A stretch of DNA of 64,000 nt from Ignavibacteria bacterium (GCA_025612245.1 JAAXKQ010000009.1:100567-164566), one strand, 5' to 3'. Numbered from the stretch's first letter, positions 20,288 to 31,024 are shown. Program-made: numbers and translations. The notes: generated by a model from the sequence alone, not told the origin.

Positions 20288-21154
20288 ATGCAGGTTTCAT
20301 TTATAGGAACCGGACTTATGGGAAGTCCGATGGCCGAAAGGCTACTAAAAGCCGGCCATGAGGTTTATGTGTATAACCGGACGCTTGAGAAAACAGTGCC
20401 TCTTAAGCAAAAGGGGGCAAAAGTTGCCCTTACGGCACACGAGGCCAGGCACTTGGGTGAAGCGGTTTTCCTGATGCTTTCTGATGCAGTGGCAGTAAAT
20501 GAAATGCTGTTTCCGACCGATGAGGAAGAGAAGTTTACCGGGCAGACTGTAATACAGATGAGTACCATTTCGCCAGATGAAAGCAGGGCTGTGGCGGAAA
20601 AAATCATTACTGCCGGTGGGGACTATTTAGAGGCTCCCGTCCTGGGCAGCATCCCACAGGCAACCGAAGGCAAACTGGTTGTAATGGTTGGGGCTCAGGA
20701 AAAGCTCTATGAGAAGTGGCACACTCTGCTGGAAGCCTTTGGCCCGGCCCCGATTCATATTGGTGAGGTTGGTAAGGCGGCAGCCATGAAACTTGCACTT
20801 AACCAGCTTATTGCATCGCTGACTTCTGCTTTTTCACTGAGCCTGGGTATGATTATGAAAGAGGGAATTGAGGTTGAACAGTTCATGAATGTCCTTAGAA
20901 ACAGCGCGCTTTACGCCAAGACTTTTGACGTAAAGCTGAACTACATGCTGAAGAATGATTTTTCGAGCGTAAATTTCCCGGCAAAGCATCTTCTTAAAGA
21001 TGTCAGGCTTACCCTTGATGAGGCAAAGAGTCTGGGACTTGAAACAGTAATGCTCGAAGCTGTGCAGGAAATACTAAAGAAAACCGTAGCAATGGGCTCT
21101 TCGGATATGGATTACTCAGTCCTCTTTAATGCCGTAACAAACCGCAAGGTCTAG
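20288..21154 (+). CDS. NAD(P)-dependent 3-hydroxyisobutyrate dehydrogenase-family oxidoreductase
   Basis: FIGTGLMGSPMAERLLKAGHEVYVYNRT, EAPVLGSIPQATEGKL, GKAAAMKLALNQ. Confidence 0.9.
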   Translation: MQVSFIGTGLMGSPMAERLLKAGHEVYVYNRTLEKTVPLKQKGAKVALTAHEARHLGEAVFLMLSDAVAVNEMLFPTDEEEKFTGQTVIQMSTISPDESRAVAEKIITAGGDYLEAPVLGSIPQATEGKLVVMVGAQEKLYEKWHTLLEAFGPAPIHIGEVGKAAAMKLALNQLIASLTSAFSLSLGMIMKEGIEVEQFMNVLRNSALYAKTFDVKLNYMLKNDFSSVNFPAKHLLKDVRLTLDEAKSLGLETVMLEAVQEILKKTVAMGSSDMDYSVLFNAVTNRKV

Positions 21155-21223
21155 AAACCGGAGAATCTACGGGGTGGCTTCCTGCATCACATATAAAACA
21201 AAATAGATGGAGGGAAGAGAAAA

Positions 21224-21610
21224 ATGGATTATTACAATACGAAGGTTGTATACCTATCATTTGATGAGGCGATCAGCAAGGTTACCGAAGAGCTGAAAAA
21301 AGAGGGGTTTGGAATTCTGACGGAAATTGACGTCAAGGAGACGCTCAAGAAAAAACTGGACGTGAATTTCAGGAAGTATAAGATACTTGGGGCCTGTAAT
21401 CCTCCTTTTGCCTACAAGGCCCTTCAGGCCGAGGGCAAGATTGGCACAATGCTTCCATGCAACGTTATTGTTCAGGAGACAGAAGAAGGAAAAACCGAAA
21501 TTTCATCCATAAATCCAAGGGTTTCAATGCAGACGGTAAAGAACAAGGAGCTTGAGAAGGTTGCCTCCGAAGTAGCCGATAAACTGCAAAAGGTGTTGGA
21601 AAACGTGTAG
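21224..21610 (+). CDS. DUF302 domain protein
   Basis: EALKKEGFGILTEIDVKETLKKKL-type motif, GACNPPFAYKAL, LPCNVIV. Confidence 0.88.
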   Translation: MDYYNTKVVYLSFDEAISKVTEELKKEGFGILTEIDVKETLKKKLDVNFRKYKILGACNPPFAYKALQAEGKIGTMLPCNVIVQETEEGKTEISSINPRVSMQTVKNKELEKVASEVADKLQKVLENV

Positions 21611-21650
21611 CAGGCGTTAAAAACTTAATTTTATCCATTCTTTGAATTAT

Positions 21651-21671
21651 GGGCGGGCCTTGTGCCCGCCC
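21651..21671 (+). terminator. GC-rich hairpin, probable terminator
   Basis: gggcgggc-cttgt-gcccgccc followed by ttctcct. Confidence 0.6.
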
Positions 21672-21796
21672 TTCTCCTCTAAGGCATATTACAGAAAAAT
21701 ATCCGTTCCAGAGGGCCTCATTGGCCTGTTTTTTCCTTTTGGGCTTAATTCTTAACGCTATTTGTGTTATTTTTCTATGTTAAAATAAAGGATTTA

Positions 21797-22969
21797 ATGT
21801 TGGCACAAGTATATCTCAGAAAAAACGAGGAACACCGCCTGAAACACGGGCACCTCTGGGTTTTCAGCAATGAAATTGGAAAACTTGAAGGCGAAGCGCA
21901 AAATGGCGACATGGTGGAGCTTTTCGACTCCAGAAATAACTTCCTGGGTACAGGGTTTTATAACAAAAATTCACTTATTGCGGTAAGGCTCCTTAGCCGC
22001 TCAAAGATCGAGAACCTGGAGGATTTCTTTGAGGGGGGGATTAAAAGGGCTTATGAGCTAAGGAAGAGTCTTTACCCAAGGAGAGAGTCTTTCAGGCTTG
22101 TCTTCAGCGAAAGCGATTTTATGCCGGGGCTCATCATAGATAAATACAACAATACCTATGTGCTGCAGGTCTATTCATTCGGCATGCAGAAGAACATAGA
22201 GAAAATTGTTTCTGTGCTGAAATCCGGGCTCGGGGCTGAAAATGTATTCAGCAAAAACGAGTCGTACTTCAGGCGCCTGGAAGGGCTTGAAGAAGAGGAT
22301 ACGGTTTACCTTGGAAGCAATAAGTCGGAAGTGATCAGTGACGGGCAGGTAAACTACAGGATTGATTTCGAAGGAGGGCACAAGACTGGCTTTTACTTCG
22401 ATCAGGCAGACAACAGGAGTTTTATTGAAAGGTTTTCAGAGGGAAAAACCGTAATTGACGCATTCTGTAATTCCGGCGGCTTCGGGCTTCACGCAGCACG
22501 TGCCGGGGCAAAATCGGTCACCTTCCTCGACAGCTCTCAGGCGGAAATTGAGAATGCAAAGGGAAACTTCCAGATGAATAAAATGACGCAGAAAGCAGAG
22601 TTTATTGCGGGAGATGTCTTTGATGTATTTACCGGAATGCTAAATGAAAAAAGGAAGTTTGAGGTAGTAATGATAGATCCTCCGGCATTTGCAAAGAACA
22701 AGAAAAGCCTGCCCATGGCGCAGAAAGGCTATGAAAAGCTGAACCGTATGGCGCTCGGGCTTGTTGAAGAAGGGGGCTATTTGGTTACTTCCTCGTGCTC
22801 GTATCACCTTAACCGTGACAGTTTTATACAGATTATAAATACTGCCGCCCAGAAAGCAGGCCGCCAGGTGCAGCTTATTCATTTCAATGGAGCATCACTG
22901 GATCACCCGAGGCTTCCTGCAATGGAGGAAACTTCATATCTGAAGTTTGCAGTTTTGAAAGTCATATAA
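21797..22969 (+). CDS. class I SAM-dependent rRNA methyltransferase (RlmI-like)
   Basis: PUA-like N-terminus HLWVFSNEI, TGFYFDQADNRSFI, MIDPPAFAKNKK; start set at MLAQVYLRK. Confidence 0.9.
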   Translation: MLAQVYLRKNEEHRLKHGHLWVFSNEIGKLEGEAQNGDMVELFDSRNNFLGTGFYNKNSLIAVRLLSRSKIENLEDFFEGGIKRAYELRKSLYPRRESFRLVFSESDFMPGLIIDKYNNTYVLQVYSFGMQKNIEKIVSVLKSGLGAENVFSKNESYFRRLEGLEEEDTVYLGSNKSEVISDGQVNYRIDFEGGHKTGFYFDQADNRSFIERFSEGKTVIDAFCNSGGFGLHAARAGAKSVTFLDSSQAEIENAKGNFQMNKMTQKAEFIAGDVFDVFTGMLNEKRKFEVVMIDPPAFAKNKKSLPMAQKGYEKLNRMALGLVEEGGYLVTSSCSYHLNRDSFIQIINTAAQKAGRQVQLIHFNGASLDHPRLPAMEETSYLKFAVLKVI

Positions 22970-22993
22970 AAATTAAAAACATGGGAGGAAGAA

Positions 22994-23401
22994 ATGAAAA
23001 AGGCAGTTTTGTTTTTATTGTTAGCTTTAATTTTCAGCTCCTGCTACGACGTTACAGGTCCTGACCAGGAAAAATCCTTATACGGCAGCTGGCGTCTGCA
23101 AAAGATTTCGGGAGGCCTTCAGGGTACGACCACTGAAATCAGCCCCGATAAAGCCCCGAAGGTGCTTTTTACTTACGGGGGCACGGTTATTTTTTATTCA
23201 AGTGACAACAAGCTTGCAAGAAGCACCACTTTTACGCTTACTGAGGGAAAAACCATCTATTCTACCGATGAAAAAAGCATAATTCACTTTGCCGACAACC
23301 TTGATAACCCCATGGTGATTTTTTCTATAAGTGAAGACACCCTGGTACTTGCAGATAACGATTATGACGGCTTTTCCTATATTTATCTTAAAGAAAGATA
23401 A
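22994..23401 (+). CDS. small hypothetical lipoprotein (lipocalin-like)
   Basis: Lipobox FSSC, YGSWRLQKI start as in lipocalin-like lipoproteins. Confidence 0.55.
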   Translation: MKKAVLFLLLALIFSSCYDVTGPDQEKSLYGSWRLQKISGGLQGTTTEISPDKAPKVLFTYGGTVIFYSSDNKLARSTTFTLTEGKTIYSTDEKSIIHFADNLDNPMVIFSISEDTLVLADNDYDGFSYIYLKER

Positions 23402-23482
23402 ATATAGGAAACCAATTTATGCTTAGGAATGTAAAAACTGTAATTTTAACTTAAACATTGAGAAAATATTTAGAGGAAAATT

Positions 23483-24469
23483 TTGGAAATAACAGAGCTT
23501 AATGAGAAAATTAAAAATGAAAGCGCTTTTGTTGACCTGCTTTTCAGTGAAATAGGCAAAGTTATTGTTGGCCAGAAGCCGATGGTGGAACGCCTGATTG
23601 TAGGCCTGCTTTCCAACGGGCACGTACTGCTTGAAGGGGTTCCGGGCCTTGCCAAGACGCTTGCCATAAAATCCCTGGCCTCGGCAATGAAGGCAAAGTT
23701 TCAGAGAATACAGTTCACACCTGATCTTCTGCCCGCAGATTTGATTGGTACTATGATCTATAATCAGAAAGACGGCAACTTTTTTATAAAAAAAGGTCCA
23801 ATATTCTCAAACTTCATACTGGCCGATGAAATCAATCGTGCCCCGGCCAAGGTTCAGAGCGCACTCCTGGAAGCAATGCAGGAGCGCCAGGTTACAATAA
23901 GCGAAGAGACCTTTAAGCTTGAAGAGCCTTTCCTGGTGCTTGCTACACAGAATCCGATAGAGCAGGAAGGAACCTATCCGCTTCCTGAGGCACAGGTAGA
24001 CAGGTTCATGCTAAAGGTTAAGATTACCTATCCTTCACGCGAAGAAGAGCTCAAGATCATGCGGCAGAACGTGGAAAATTCGCAGGATGGGGCAATCAGG
24101 CCCGTCATAACGCCGCAGGACATAATGAGGGCAAGAAACCTCATCCAGGAAATTTACGTGGATGAGAAAATTGACCGCTATATACTGGACATTGTTTTTG
24201 CCACGCGTAACCCTAAAGAATACGGCCTCGATTCACTGGCAGACCTCATCAGCTACGGCGCTTCACCAAGAGCTACAATTAACCTGGCTTTGGGTGCAAG
24301 GGCAATGGCTTTCATTAAAAGGCGCGGCTATGTAATTCCTGAAGACGTAAGGGCAATCTGCATGGACGTATTGAGGCACCGCATTGCCGTTACCTATGAG
24401 GCCGAGGCCGAAGAGATTACAACTGAAAACGTCATTCAGGAAATTCTCAATAAGATTGAAGTGCCATGA
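23483..24469 (+). CDS. MoxR family AAA ATPase
   Basis: GVPGLAKT, LADEINRAPAKVQSALLEAMQERQVT, ATQNPIEQEGTYPLPEAQVDRF. Confidence 0.96.
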   Translation: MEITELNEKIKNESAFVDLLFSEIGKVIVGQKPMVERLIVGLLSNGHVLLEGVPGLAKTLAIKSLASAMKAKFQRIQFTPDLLPADLIGTMIYNQKDGNFFIKKGPIFSNFILADEINRAPAKVQSALLEAMQERQVTISEETFKLEEPFLVLATQNPIEQEGTYPLPEAQVDRFMLKVKITYPSREEELKIMRQNVENSQDGAIRPVITPQDIMRARNLIQEIYVDEKIDRYILDIVFATRNPKEYGLDSLADLISYGASPRATINLALGARAMAFIKRRGYVIPEDVRAICMDVLRHRIAVTYEAEAEEITTENVIQEILNKIEVP

Positions 24470-24530
24470 TCTTAGAAAAAACTCAGGAAAAGAATTCTAC
24501 AAGTAAGCTCTTAGATCAAGAAAAAAGGTT

Positions 24531-25406
24531 ATGCTGACAAAAGAAATATTAAAACAGGTACGCCAGATTGAAATTAAGACCCGGGGAGTTGTCAACCAGG
24601 TCTTCAGCGGCGAATACCATTCAGTCTTCAAGGGAAGGGGAATGGAGTTTTCCGAGGTCCGGGAGTACCAGTATGGTGATGACATAAGAAACATAGACTG
24701 GAACGTTACGGCCAGGTTCGGGCACCCCTTTATTAAGGTCTTCGAGGAGGAGCGTGAGCTTACCGTAATGCTTCTGGTTGACCTCAGCGGGTCGCTCATA
24801 TTCGGAAGCGCGGAGAAAACAAAGCAGCAGATTGCTGCCGAGCTGAGCGCGATTCTTGCTTTTTCGGCCTTGAAAAACAACGACAAGGTAGGACTCATTC
24901 TCTTCAGCGACAGGATTGAAAGGTTCGTGCCTCCGCGCAAAGGGCGCAAGCATGTATTAAGAATCATACGTGAACTCCTTTCATTTGAACCCGAAGGCAG
25001 GGAAACCGATCTTAAGAAGGCACTGGAATTCATGAACAATGCCATAAAGAAAAGGAGCATTGCATTCCTGATTTCTGACTTCTTCGATTCCGGCTATGAA
25101 AAGATACTCAGGATTGTGGGCCGCAGGCACGACCTGGTCGGCATTGTCCTAAGCGATGAAAGAGAAAAAACGCTTCCCGGAATTGGGCTGGTGAAGTTCA
25201 GAGATTCTGAAACCGGTGAGGAAAGGTACATCGACACGAGCTCGAAAGAGCTCCAGAAGTATTTTAACGAAAGAAGAAGAAAGTCCATTGAGGAAAGAAA
25301 ATCTCTCTTCCTTAAAAACCGCCTGGATTCCATTGAGGTCCAGACAGATAAATCATACATGAAACCTTTGATTGAATTTTTCAGATTGCGCGAGAGAAGA
25401 TGGTAA
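24531..25406 (+). CDS. DUF58 domain protein
   Basis: GRGMEFSEVREYQYGDDIRNIDWNVTAR. Confidence 0.95.
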   Translation: MLTKEILKQVRQIEIKTRGVVNQVFSGEYHSVFKGRGMEFSEVREYQYGDDIRNIDWNVTARFGHPFIKVFEEERELTVMLLVDLSGSLIFGSAEKTKQQIAAELSAILAFSALKNNDKVGLILFSDRIERFVPPRKGRKHVLRIIRELLSFEPEGRETDLKKALEFMNNAIKKRSIAFLISDFFDSGYEKILRIVGRRHDLVGIVLSDEREKTLPGIGLVKFRDSETGEERYIDTSSKELQKYFNERRRKSIEERKSLFLKNRLDSIEVQTDKSYMKPLIEFFRLRERRW

Positions 25407-26371
25407 GAAAAAAAATAACTATTGCGGCAGTGCTGTTTATGATTTTGGGAACCTGCCTTCATGCACAGAACGTGACGGTAAGGGCGGGAGTGGATAAGCA
25501 GTCCTATGAGGTTGGCGACTACATTAATTATTCAATTAGCTTCAGTGCGGGAAAAGACGTTAAGGTTTTCCCTCCCTCACTCAAAGACAGTCTTAAGGGC
25601 GCTGAACTTGTTGAAACCCTTCAGCCTTCATCTGAGGAAAAAGACGGCAGGCTTGTTACAACTTTCAGATACACGATTTCAAAGTACGATTCAGGAGACG
25701 TCAGAATTCCCCCGCTTCCTGTCTATTACTCCACCAATGGCTCAGAAAAGAAATCCGTTCTTACTAACGGGGTTTTCGTTACGGTTAAGACTCTTAAGGT
25801 ACAGGGAGAGGATATAAAGGACATAAAAGAGCCCGTAAAGATCCCTCTGGACTGGAAGATGATTTTGTTGTGGGGTTTGATTGCCATTCTTTTAATATCA
25901 GGAGCAGTTTATCTCTATCTTTATTTCAGGAAAAAGAGGCTGCAGAAAAAGGGTATTATTCCACTGGTCATTAAGGAGCCCCATGAGGAAGCTCTTGATG
26001 CTCTGGAGGCTCTGGAATCAAAAAAACTCTGGCAGTCGGGACACATAAAAGAGTACCATACTGAAATTACAGGCATTATAAGAAGTTACTTTGAAAAAAG
26101 GTTCCATGTACCGGCTCTAGAGATTACGACAAACGAACTGCTTGATAACCTTTCAAAAGTAAAGGAGACTGAAGCCATAAGGATTATTACCTCCGACTTT
26201 TTGAATAATGCCGACCTTGTGAAGTTTGCCAAGTTTGTACCTATGGGAACAATAAACGAAGAGATGATGAAGCAGGCAAGAAAAATAGTTAAAGATACGG
26301 TGGTGGTGGTGCCGCAGCGGCAGAGTACTTCTACAGCAGAGCAGCAGAAGGAGGCATCTAATGTTTCATAA
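25400..26371 (+). CDS. BatD-like/Ig-fold membrane protein of the aerotolerance operon
   Basis: Signal peptide, beta-rich extracellular part, one TM helix, cytoplasmic helical tail; located in a Bat operon. Confidence 0.6.
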   Translation: MVRKKITIAAVLFMILGTCLHAQNVTVRAGVDKQSYEVGDYINYSISFSAGKDVKVFPPSLKDSLKGAELVETLQPSSEEKDGRLVTTFRYTISKYDSGDVRIPPLPVYYSTNGSEKKSVLTNGVFVTVKTLKVQGEDIKDIKEPVKIPLDWKMILLWGLIAILLISGAVYLYLYFRKKRLQKKGIIPLVIKEPHEEALDALEALESKKLWQSGHIKEYHTEITGIIRSYFEKRFHVPALEITTNELLDNLSKVKETEAIRIITSDFLNNADLVKFAKFVPMGTINEEMMKQARKIVKDTVVVVPQRQSTSTAEQQKEASNVS

Positions 26372-27356
26372 TATAACATTTGCCTATCCGCACCTTTTGT
26401 ATCTTTTGGCCGTAATCCCGCTTATGATGTTCTGGTATTTCAGGAACGGGAAGAACACAACGTCTTCAATCAGATATTCCTCACTCAGCGTCTTCGGTGG
26501 TTACAAGCCCACGCTTAAGGAGAAGCTGCGTCACACGCCCGCATTCTTAAGGATGGGCGCGCTCGCGCTTTTTATTGTGGCACTGGCACGCCCCCAGACG
26601 TTTGCTTCCGGCGAAAATGTTTATACCGAAGGAATTGATATTGCAATGGTTCTCGACATTTCGGGCACCATGCTTGCCGAGGATTTTAAGCCCAACAGAA
26701 TTGAAGCCGCAAAGAAAGTGATCAGTGACTTTATTGAGGGAAGAACTTCCGACAAGATCGGCCTTGTCATATTCTCATACGAGAGCTTTACGCAGTGCCC
26801 GCTTACAATTGATTACCCGGTCTTAAAAGGGCTACTGAAAGAAGTAAAAGGCGGCATGATACAGGACGGAACAGCAATTGGAACGGCAATTGCAAACGGC
26901 GTAAACCGCCTTAAGGACAGCAAAGGTAAGAGCAAGGTTATTATTCTTCTTACTGACGGCGTCAACAACGCCGGTGAAATAGACCCCGTTACAGCAGCAC
27001 AGATTGCTAAGACGTACGGCGTCAGGATTTACGCAATTGGCGTAGGAACAATGGGCGAAGCCCCCTACCCGTTCCAGACCCCCTTCGGCATAAGATACCA
27101 GAACATGCCGGTTGAAATTGACGAGGCAACTTTAAGGAAAGTGGCCGGCATAACCGAGGGAAAGTATTTCCGTGCAACAAATAACAAAAAGCTCGAAGAG
27201 ATCTACCAGTCAATTGATAAAATGGAGAAGACCAGGGTGGAGGTTACATCCTACCGCAATGCTACCGAGCTTTACTATGGGTGGCTTGCCGGGGGTCTGA
27301 TTTTACTCTTATTTGAGATCGGGTTGTCAAGAACCGTATTTAGAAAGATACCTTAA
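26361..27356 (+). CDS. batA: VWA domain protein BatA
   Basis: AMVLDISGTMLAEDFKPNRIEAAKKV (MIDAS), terminal TM helices. Confidence 0.9.
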   Translation: MFHNITFAYPHLLYLLAVIPLMMFWYFRNGKNTTSSIRYSSLSVFGGYKPTLKEKLRHTPAFLRMGALALFIVALARPQTFASGENVYTEGIDIAMVLDISGTMLAEDFKPNRIEAAKKVISDFIEGRTSDKIGLVIFSYESFTQCPLTIDYPVLKGLLKEVKGGMIQDGTAIGTAIANGVNRLKDSKGKSKVIILLTDGVNNAGEIDPVTAAQIAKTYGVRIYAIGVGTMGEAPYPFQTPFGIRYQNMPVEIDEATLRKVAGITEGKYFRATNNKKLEEIYQSIDKMEKTRVEVTSYRNATELYYGWLAGGLILLLFEIGLSRTVFRKIP

Positions 27357-27377
27357 AAAAAGAATTTGAGATAACAA

Positions 27378-28418
27378 ATGTTTCGTTTTGCACATACAGA
27401 ATATTTATATGCACTCTACATAGTACCGGTTATTGTGGCTTTATTTTACCTGGTTTTCAGGAACCAGAAAAAGCTTCTTGCAAAGTTTTCCGATGCAAAG
27501 CTCCTGAGGGTGCTTGTTCCTGAAAGGAGCGTCTTAAAGTACTTCCTGAAAAGCGGAATTATGACGCTGGTACTTATTTTGCTCATACTTGCCCTTGCAA
27601 ATCCTCAGGTAGGAACGCGCTATGAAAACGTAAAGCAGACAGGAATTGACGTTTTTATTCTGCTTGACGTGTCTCTCAGCATGAATGCCGAAGACATAAA
27701 GCCGAACCGGTTGGAAATGGCAAAGCATTCCATCTCCTCACTAATTGACAGGCTGAGGGGAGACAGAATAGGTCTCGTAATTTTCTCCGGGGATGCATAT
27801 ATACAGTTTCCTCTTACGACCGACTACGCCGCTGCAAAGCTTATACTGAATGCCGTAAATACGGGTTCGGTCCCGCAGCCGGGTACGGCAATAGCCTCTG
27901 CAATAAAGCTAGCCGTAAAGTCATTTAAGGGCGGTGAGAAGATCCAGAAATCCATAATCATTATTACCGACGGCGAGGATCATGAGGGCGACGTGGTAGA
28001 TGCCGCCAGGGATGCCGCGGATAAAAACATCGGTATCTACACAATCGGTCTTGGCTCAACAGCCGGAGTACCGATACCGCAGTACAATGCCCAGGGGGCG
28101 CAGACGGGCTATAAACTGGACCGCGACGGGAACGTCGTTGTTACAAAGCTCGACGAATCAATTCTGCAGCAGATTGCACAGGAAGGCAAGGGCCGCTATT
28201 ATCACGGATCTTCAAGCGGAAATGAGCTGGATATGATATACAGCGACCTTTCAAAGCTTGAGAAAACGGAATTCGGCACCACGCGTGTAACAGACTATGA
28301 GGACAGATATTATTACCTCCTGGCGGTTGCAATAGTATTGTTAATAGCAGAGTTCTTTATCTCTGAAAAGAAAAATGCCCTGCTTTCAAAACTGAATAGA
28401 AAACTTGGAATAGAATAG
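27378..28418 (+). CDS. batB: VWA domain protein BatB
   Basis: FILLDVSLSMNAEDIKPNRLEMAKH (MIDAS), order after BatA. Confidence 0.9.
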   Translation: MFRFAHTEYLYALYIVPVIVALFYLVFRNQKKLLAKFSDAKLLRVLVPERSVLKYFLKSGIMTLVLILLILALANPQVGTRYENVKQTGIDVFILLDVSLSMNAEDIKPNRLEMAKHSISSLIDRLRGDRIGLVIFSGDAYIQFPLTTDYAAAKLILNAVNTGSVPQPGTAIASAIKLAVKSFKGGEKIQKSIIIITDGEDHEGDVVDAARDAADKNIGIYTIGLGSTAGVPIPQYNAQGAQTGYKLDRDGNVVVTKLDESILQQIAQEGKGRYYHGSSSGNELDMIYSDLSKLEKTEFGTTRVTDYEDRYYYLLAVAIVLLIAEFFISEKKNALLSKLNRKLGIE

Positions 28419-28427
28419 TTGCACAGT

Positions 28428-29147
28428 ATGAAAAATAAAATTTACAAGGGATCTGCTTTTGTGGCAGGTCTGTTAGCAATATTACTTGTTTTTGCGTTAT
28501 ACACCGAAGGTAATGCACAAAGCCTTCGCGGGCTTGTCAATGACGGAGTGGAGCTCTATAAGCAGAAGAAATATTCCGACTCCGAGGCGAACTTTAAGAA
28601 GGGCGCAGAAAAGGCTCCTAATAACTTTAACAGTTACTTTAACCTTGGCGATGCCCAGTATAAGCAGGGTCGCTATGATGAGGCTGCAAAGTCTTATCAG
28701 CAGGCTCTTTTAAAAACGCAGGATAAACTTCAGAAGGCGAGCACTTACCACAATATCGGTAATTCACTCCTGAAGTCGCAGAAGGTCGAAGAGAGCATCG
28801 GAGCTTACAAGAAAGCGCTTAAACTAAATCCGAATGATGCACAAACAAAATACAACCTGTCCTATGCGCTTAATCTCTTAAAGCAGCAGCAGAATAACAA
28901 GAACAATAAGAATAACAAGCAGAACAAGGATAATAAGCAGAACCAGAACAAAAACGACCAGAATAAGAATGATCAGAACAAGAATGACCAGAATAACAGG
29001 AAACAGAATGAATCGCAGGACAGGAATAAAATGTCCAAGGAAGAAGCCGAGAGGATTCTGAATGCCTTGAAAAACAACGAGCAGGATCTGCAGAAAAAGC
29101 TGCGCAAGCACGAGGGGCGTCCGGTTAAGACCGACAAGGACTGGTAA
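28428..29147 (+). CDS. batC: TPR protein BatC-like with Asn/Lys/Gln-rich linker
   Basis: TPR units and conserved C-terminal MSKEEAERILNALKNNEQDLQKKL; position in operon. Confidence 0.8.
   Translation: MKNKIYKGSAFVAGLLAILLVFALYTEGNAQSLRGLVNDGVELYKQKKYSDSEANFKKGAEKAPNNFNSYFNLGDAQYKQGRYDEAAKSYQQALLKTQDKLQKASTYHNIGNSLLKSQKVEESIGAYKKALKLNPNDAQTKYNLSYALNLLKQQQNNKNNKNNKQNKDNKQNQNKNDQNKNDQNKNDQNNRKQNESQDRNKMSKEEAERILNALKNNEQDLQKKLRKHEGRPVKTDKDW
28947..28991 (+). repeat. 15-nt x3 in-frame tandem repeat (NKNDQ) in batC linker
   Basis: aacaaaaacgaccag / aataagaatgatcag / aacaagaatgaccag. Confidence 0.85.
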
Positions 29148-29152
29148 GATTT

Positions 29153-31024
29153 GTGAAGAAATTTGAAAACAGAATATTGAATAGAAACAACTTTACTATG
29201 TGTAAGACTAAAATATTATTTGGGTTACTTTTTACGGTACTGATTTTCAGTACTAAAATTCATGCACAGTCATTTAATGCAACCGTAAACAGCACGACCG
29301 TCACACAGAATGAGCCATTCCAGGTTTCTTTCCAGTTCGGCGGGGATGACATAAATCATTTAAGGAATTTCAGGGCCCCTGATTTTAAGGGCTTCGAGGT
29401 TCTCTCGGGGCCGAATCAATCGACGAGCATGCAGATTATAAATGGTGCCGTTTCAGCCTCCTTGGCATATTCATTTTACATACAGGCGCCTTCACAGGGA
29501 AAGTTTACAATAGGTTCGGCCACAATTGATTTCAAAGGAAAGACGCTCAGGACCAAGCCAATTACCATAACAGTACAAAAAGGGCAGCCTTCCAGGTCAG
29601 GCGGCAGAAACCAGAACCAGTCTGCCGGCAGCCAGAGCATTGGCGACAACGTATTTATTCGTGCAGTTGCCGATAAGCAGAGGGTATTAAAAGGCGAGCA
29701 GGTTACAATAACCTATAAGCTCTATACGAGGATGGATATTTCATCGCCGCAGATTTCGAAGCTCCCTACTTATCAGGGTTTCTGGGCAGAGGAACTGGAT
29801 GGCAACAGGGTAATCAACTTCACAACCGAGGTAGTCAACGGCAAGCAGTACCACGTAGGAGTCTTAAAAAGGGCGGCCCTTTTCCCTACGCAGACGGGGC
29901 AGCTTTCCGTTACACCGTTTGAACTGAAAATACCCGTTGTTGTCCCAAGGCAGAGAAGACGCAGTGGCGATATATTCGATCAATTCTTTAATGATCCGTT
30001 CTTCAACCAGGGGCAGACTGTTGAATATAATGCAAAATCGAACGTGCTGAAAATTGACGTCCTTCCCTTGCCGCAGCAGAATGTTCCTCAGTCCTTTAAC
30101 GGCGCAGTAGGTTCATATACTTTTAAGGCTGAAGTGGATAAAAATACGGTCAAGGCAAACGAGCCCGTTTCACTTAAACTGACGGTCTCAGGAACGGGAA
30201 ATCTTAATTTACTTGAACTCCGGGACTTGCAGCTTCCGGCAGGATTTGAAAAGTATGAGCCCAAGACGAATGTTCAGGTGAATAAGGGGGGCAGCTATGT
30301 CTCCGGACAGAAGACAGTTGAGTACCTGCTGGTACCGAGAGCCGAAGGGCAAAAGGTAATTCCGCCTATTGAGTTTTCATTCTACAATCCAAGTGCAAAA
30401 AGGTATGTAACCATTACCTCACAGGCTATTACGATCAACGTGCAGAAAGGGGATGGAACATATGCCGGCACCTCCGGCTTTAATAAAGAGGACGTAAAAC
30501 TTCTTGGTGAGGATATAAGGTTTATTAAGACAAATTCCACGAGCCTTTCAAAGAATGGCAGCTACATGCTGAAGTCGCCATTCTTTTGGATATTAGCTGC
30601 TTTGCCGGCTCTCATTCTTGCCGGAGCTGTTACGTGGAAGAAGAAGAATGAAAAGCTTGAAGGGAACGTTCAGCTCATGAAGTACACGAGGGCCGAGAAG
30701 ATGGCGCGCAACAGGCTTAAGACGGCAAGAAAATCCATGGAGACAAATAATCAGGCAGAGTTTTATTCTGACATTTCACTTGCCATGTTCGGCTACCTTG
30801 AAGACAAACTTCACATACCGAAGGCCACATTTACGCTGGAATATGCGCTTGAAAGGCTGAAAGAAAACGCCGTTTCAGAAGAGCTCATTTCAGAGGTAAG
30901 GCAGGCAGTTGAAAAATGTGAATTCGTGCGTTTTGCCCCCATGAATGACGGAGCCCTTGCGATGAAGGAAATGTTTGACCAGGCGGTAAACATTATAGTA
31001 AACCTTGAGAAAAATAAGGTCTGA
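29153..31024 (+). CDS. batD: BatD aerotolerance protein
   Basis: Signal peptide, VNSTTVTQNEPFQVSF, DNVFIRAVADKQRVLKGEQVTITYKLYTR, position in operon. Confidence 0.9.
   Translation: MKKFENRILNRNNFTMCKTKILFGLLFTVLIFSTKIHAQSFNATVNSTTVTQNEPFQVSFQFGGDDINHLRNFRAPDFKGFEVLSGPNQSTSMQIINGAVSASLAYSFYIQAPSQGKFTIGSATIDFKGKTLRTKPITITVQKGQPSRSGGRNQNQSAGSQSIGDNVFIRAVADKQRVLKGEQVTITYKLYTRMDISSPQISKLPTYQGFWAEELDGNRVINFTTEVVNGKQYHVGVLKRAALFPTQTGQLSVTPFELKIPVVVPRQRRRSGDIFDQFFNDPFFNQGQTVEYNAKSNVLKIDVLPLPQQNVPQSFNGAVGSYTFKAEVDKNTVKANEPVSLKLTVSGTGNLNLLELRDLQLPAGFEKYEPKTNVQVNKGGSYVSGQKTVEYLLVPRAEGQKVIPPIEFSFYNPSAKRYVTITSQAITINVQKGDGTYAGTSGFNKEDVKLLGEDIRFIKTNSTSLSKNGSYMLKSPFFWILAALPALILAGAVTWKKKNEKLEGNVQLMKYTRAEKMARNRLKTARKSMETNNQAEFYSDISLAMFGYLEDKLHIPKATFTLEYALERLKENAVSEELISEVRQAVEKCEFVRFAPMNDGALAMKEMFDQAVNIIVNLEKNKV

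Noticed and set aside
28890-29010. Repetitive sequence considered as a CRISPR-like or mobile repeat
   Set aside because: Repeats are in frame, 15 nt, contiguous and inside the BatC linker; no spacers. No CRISPR array was found in the window.
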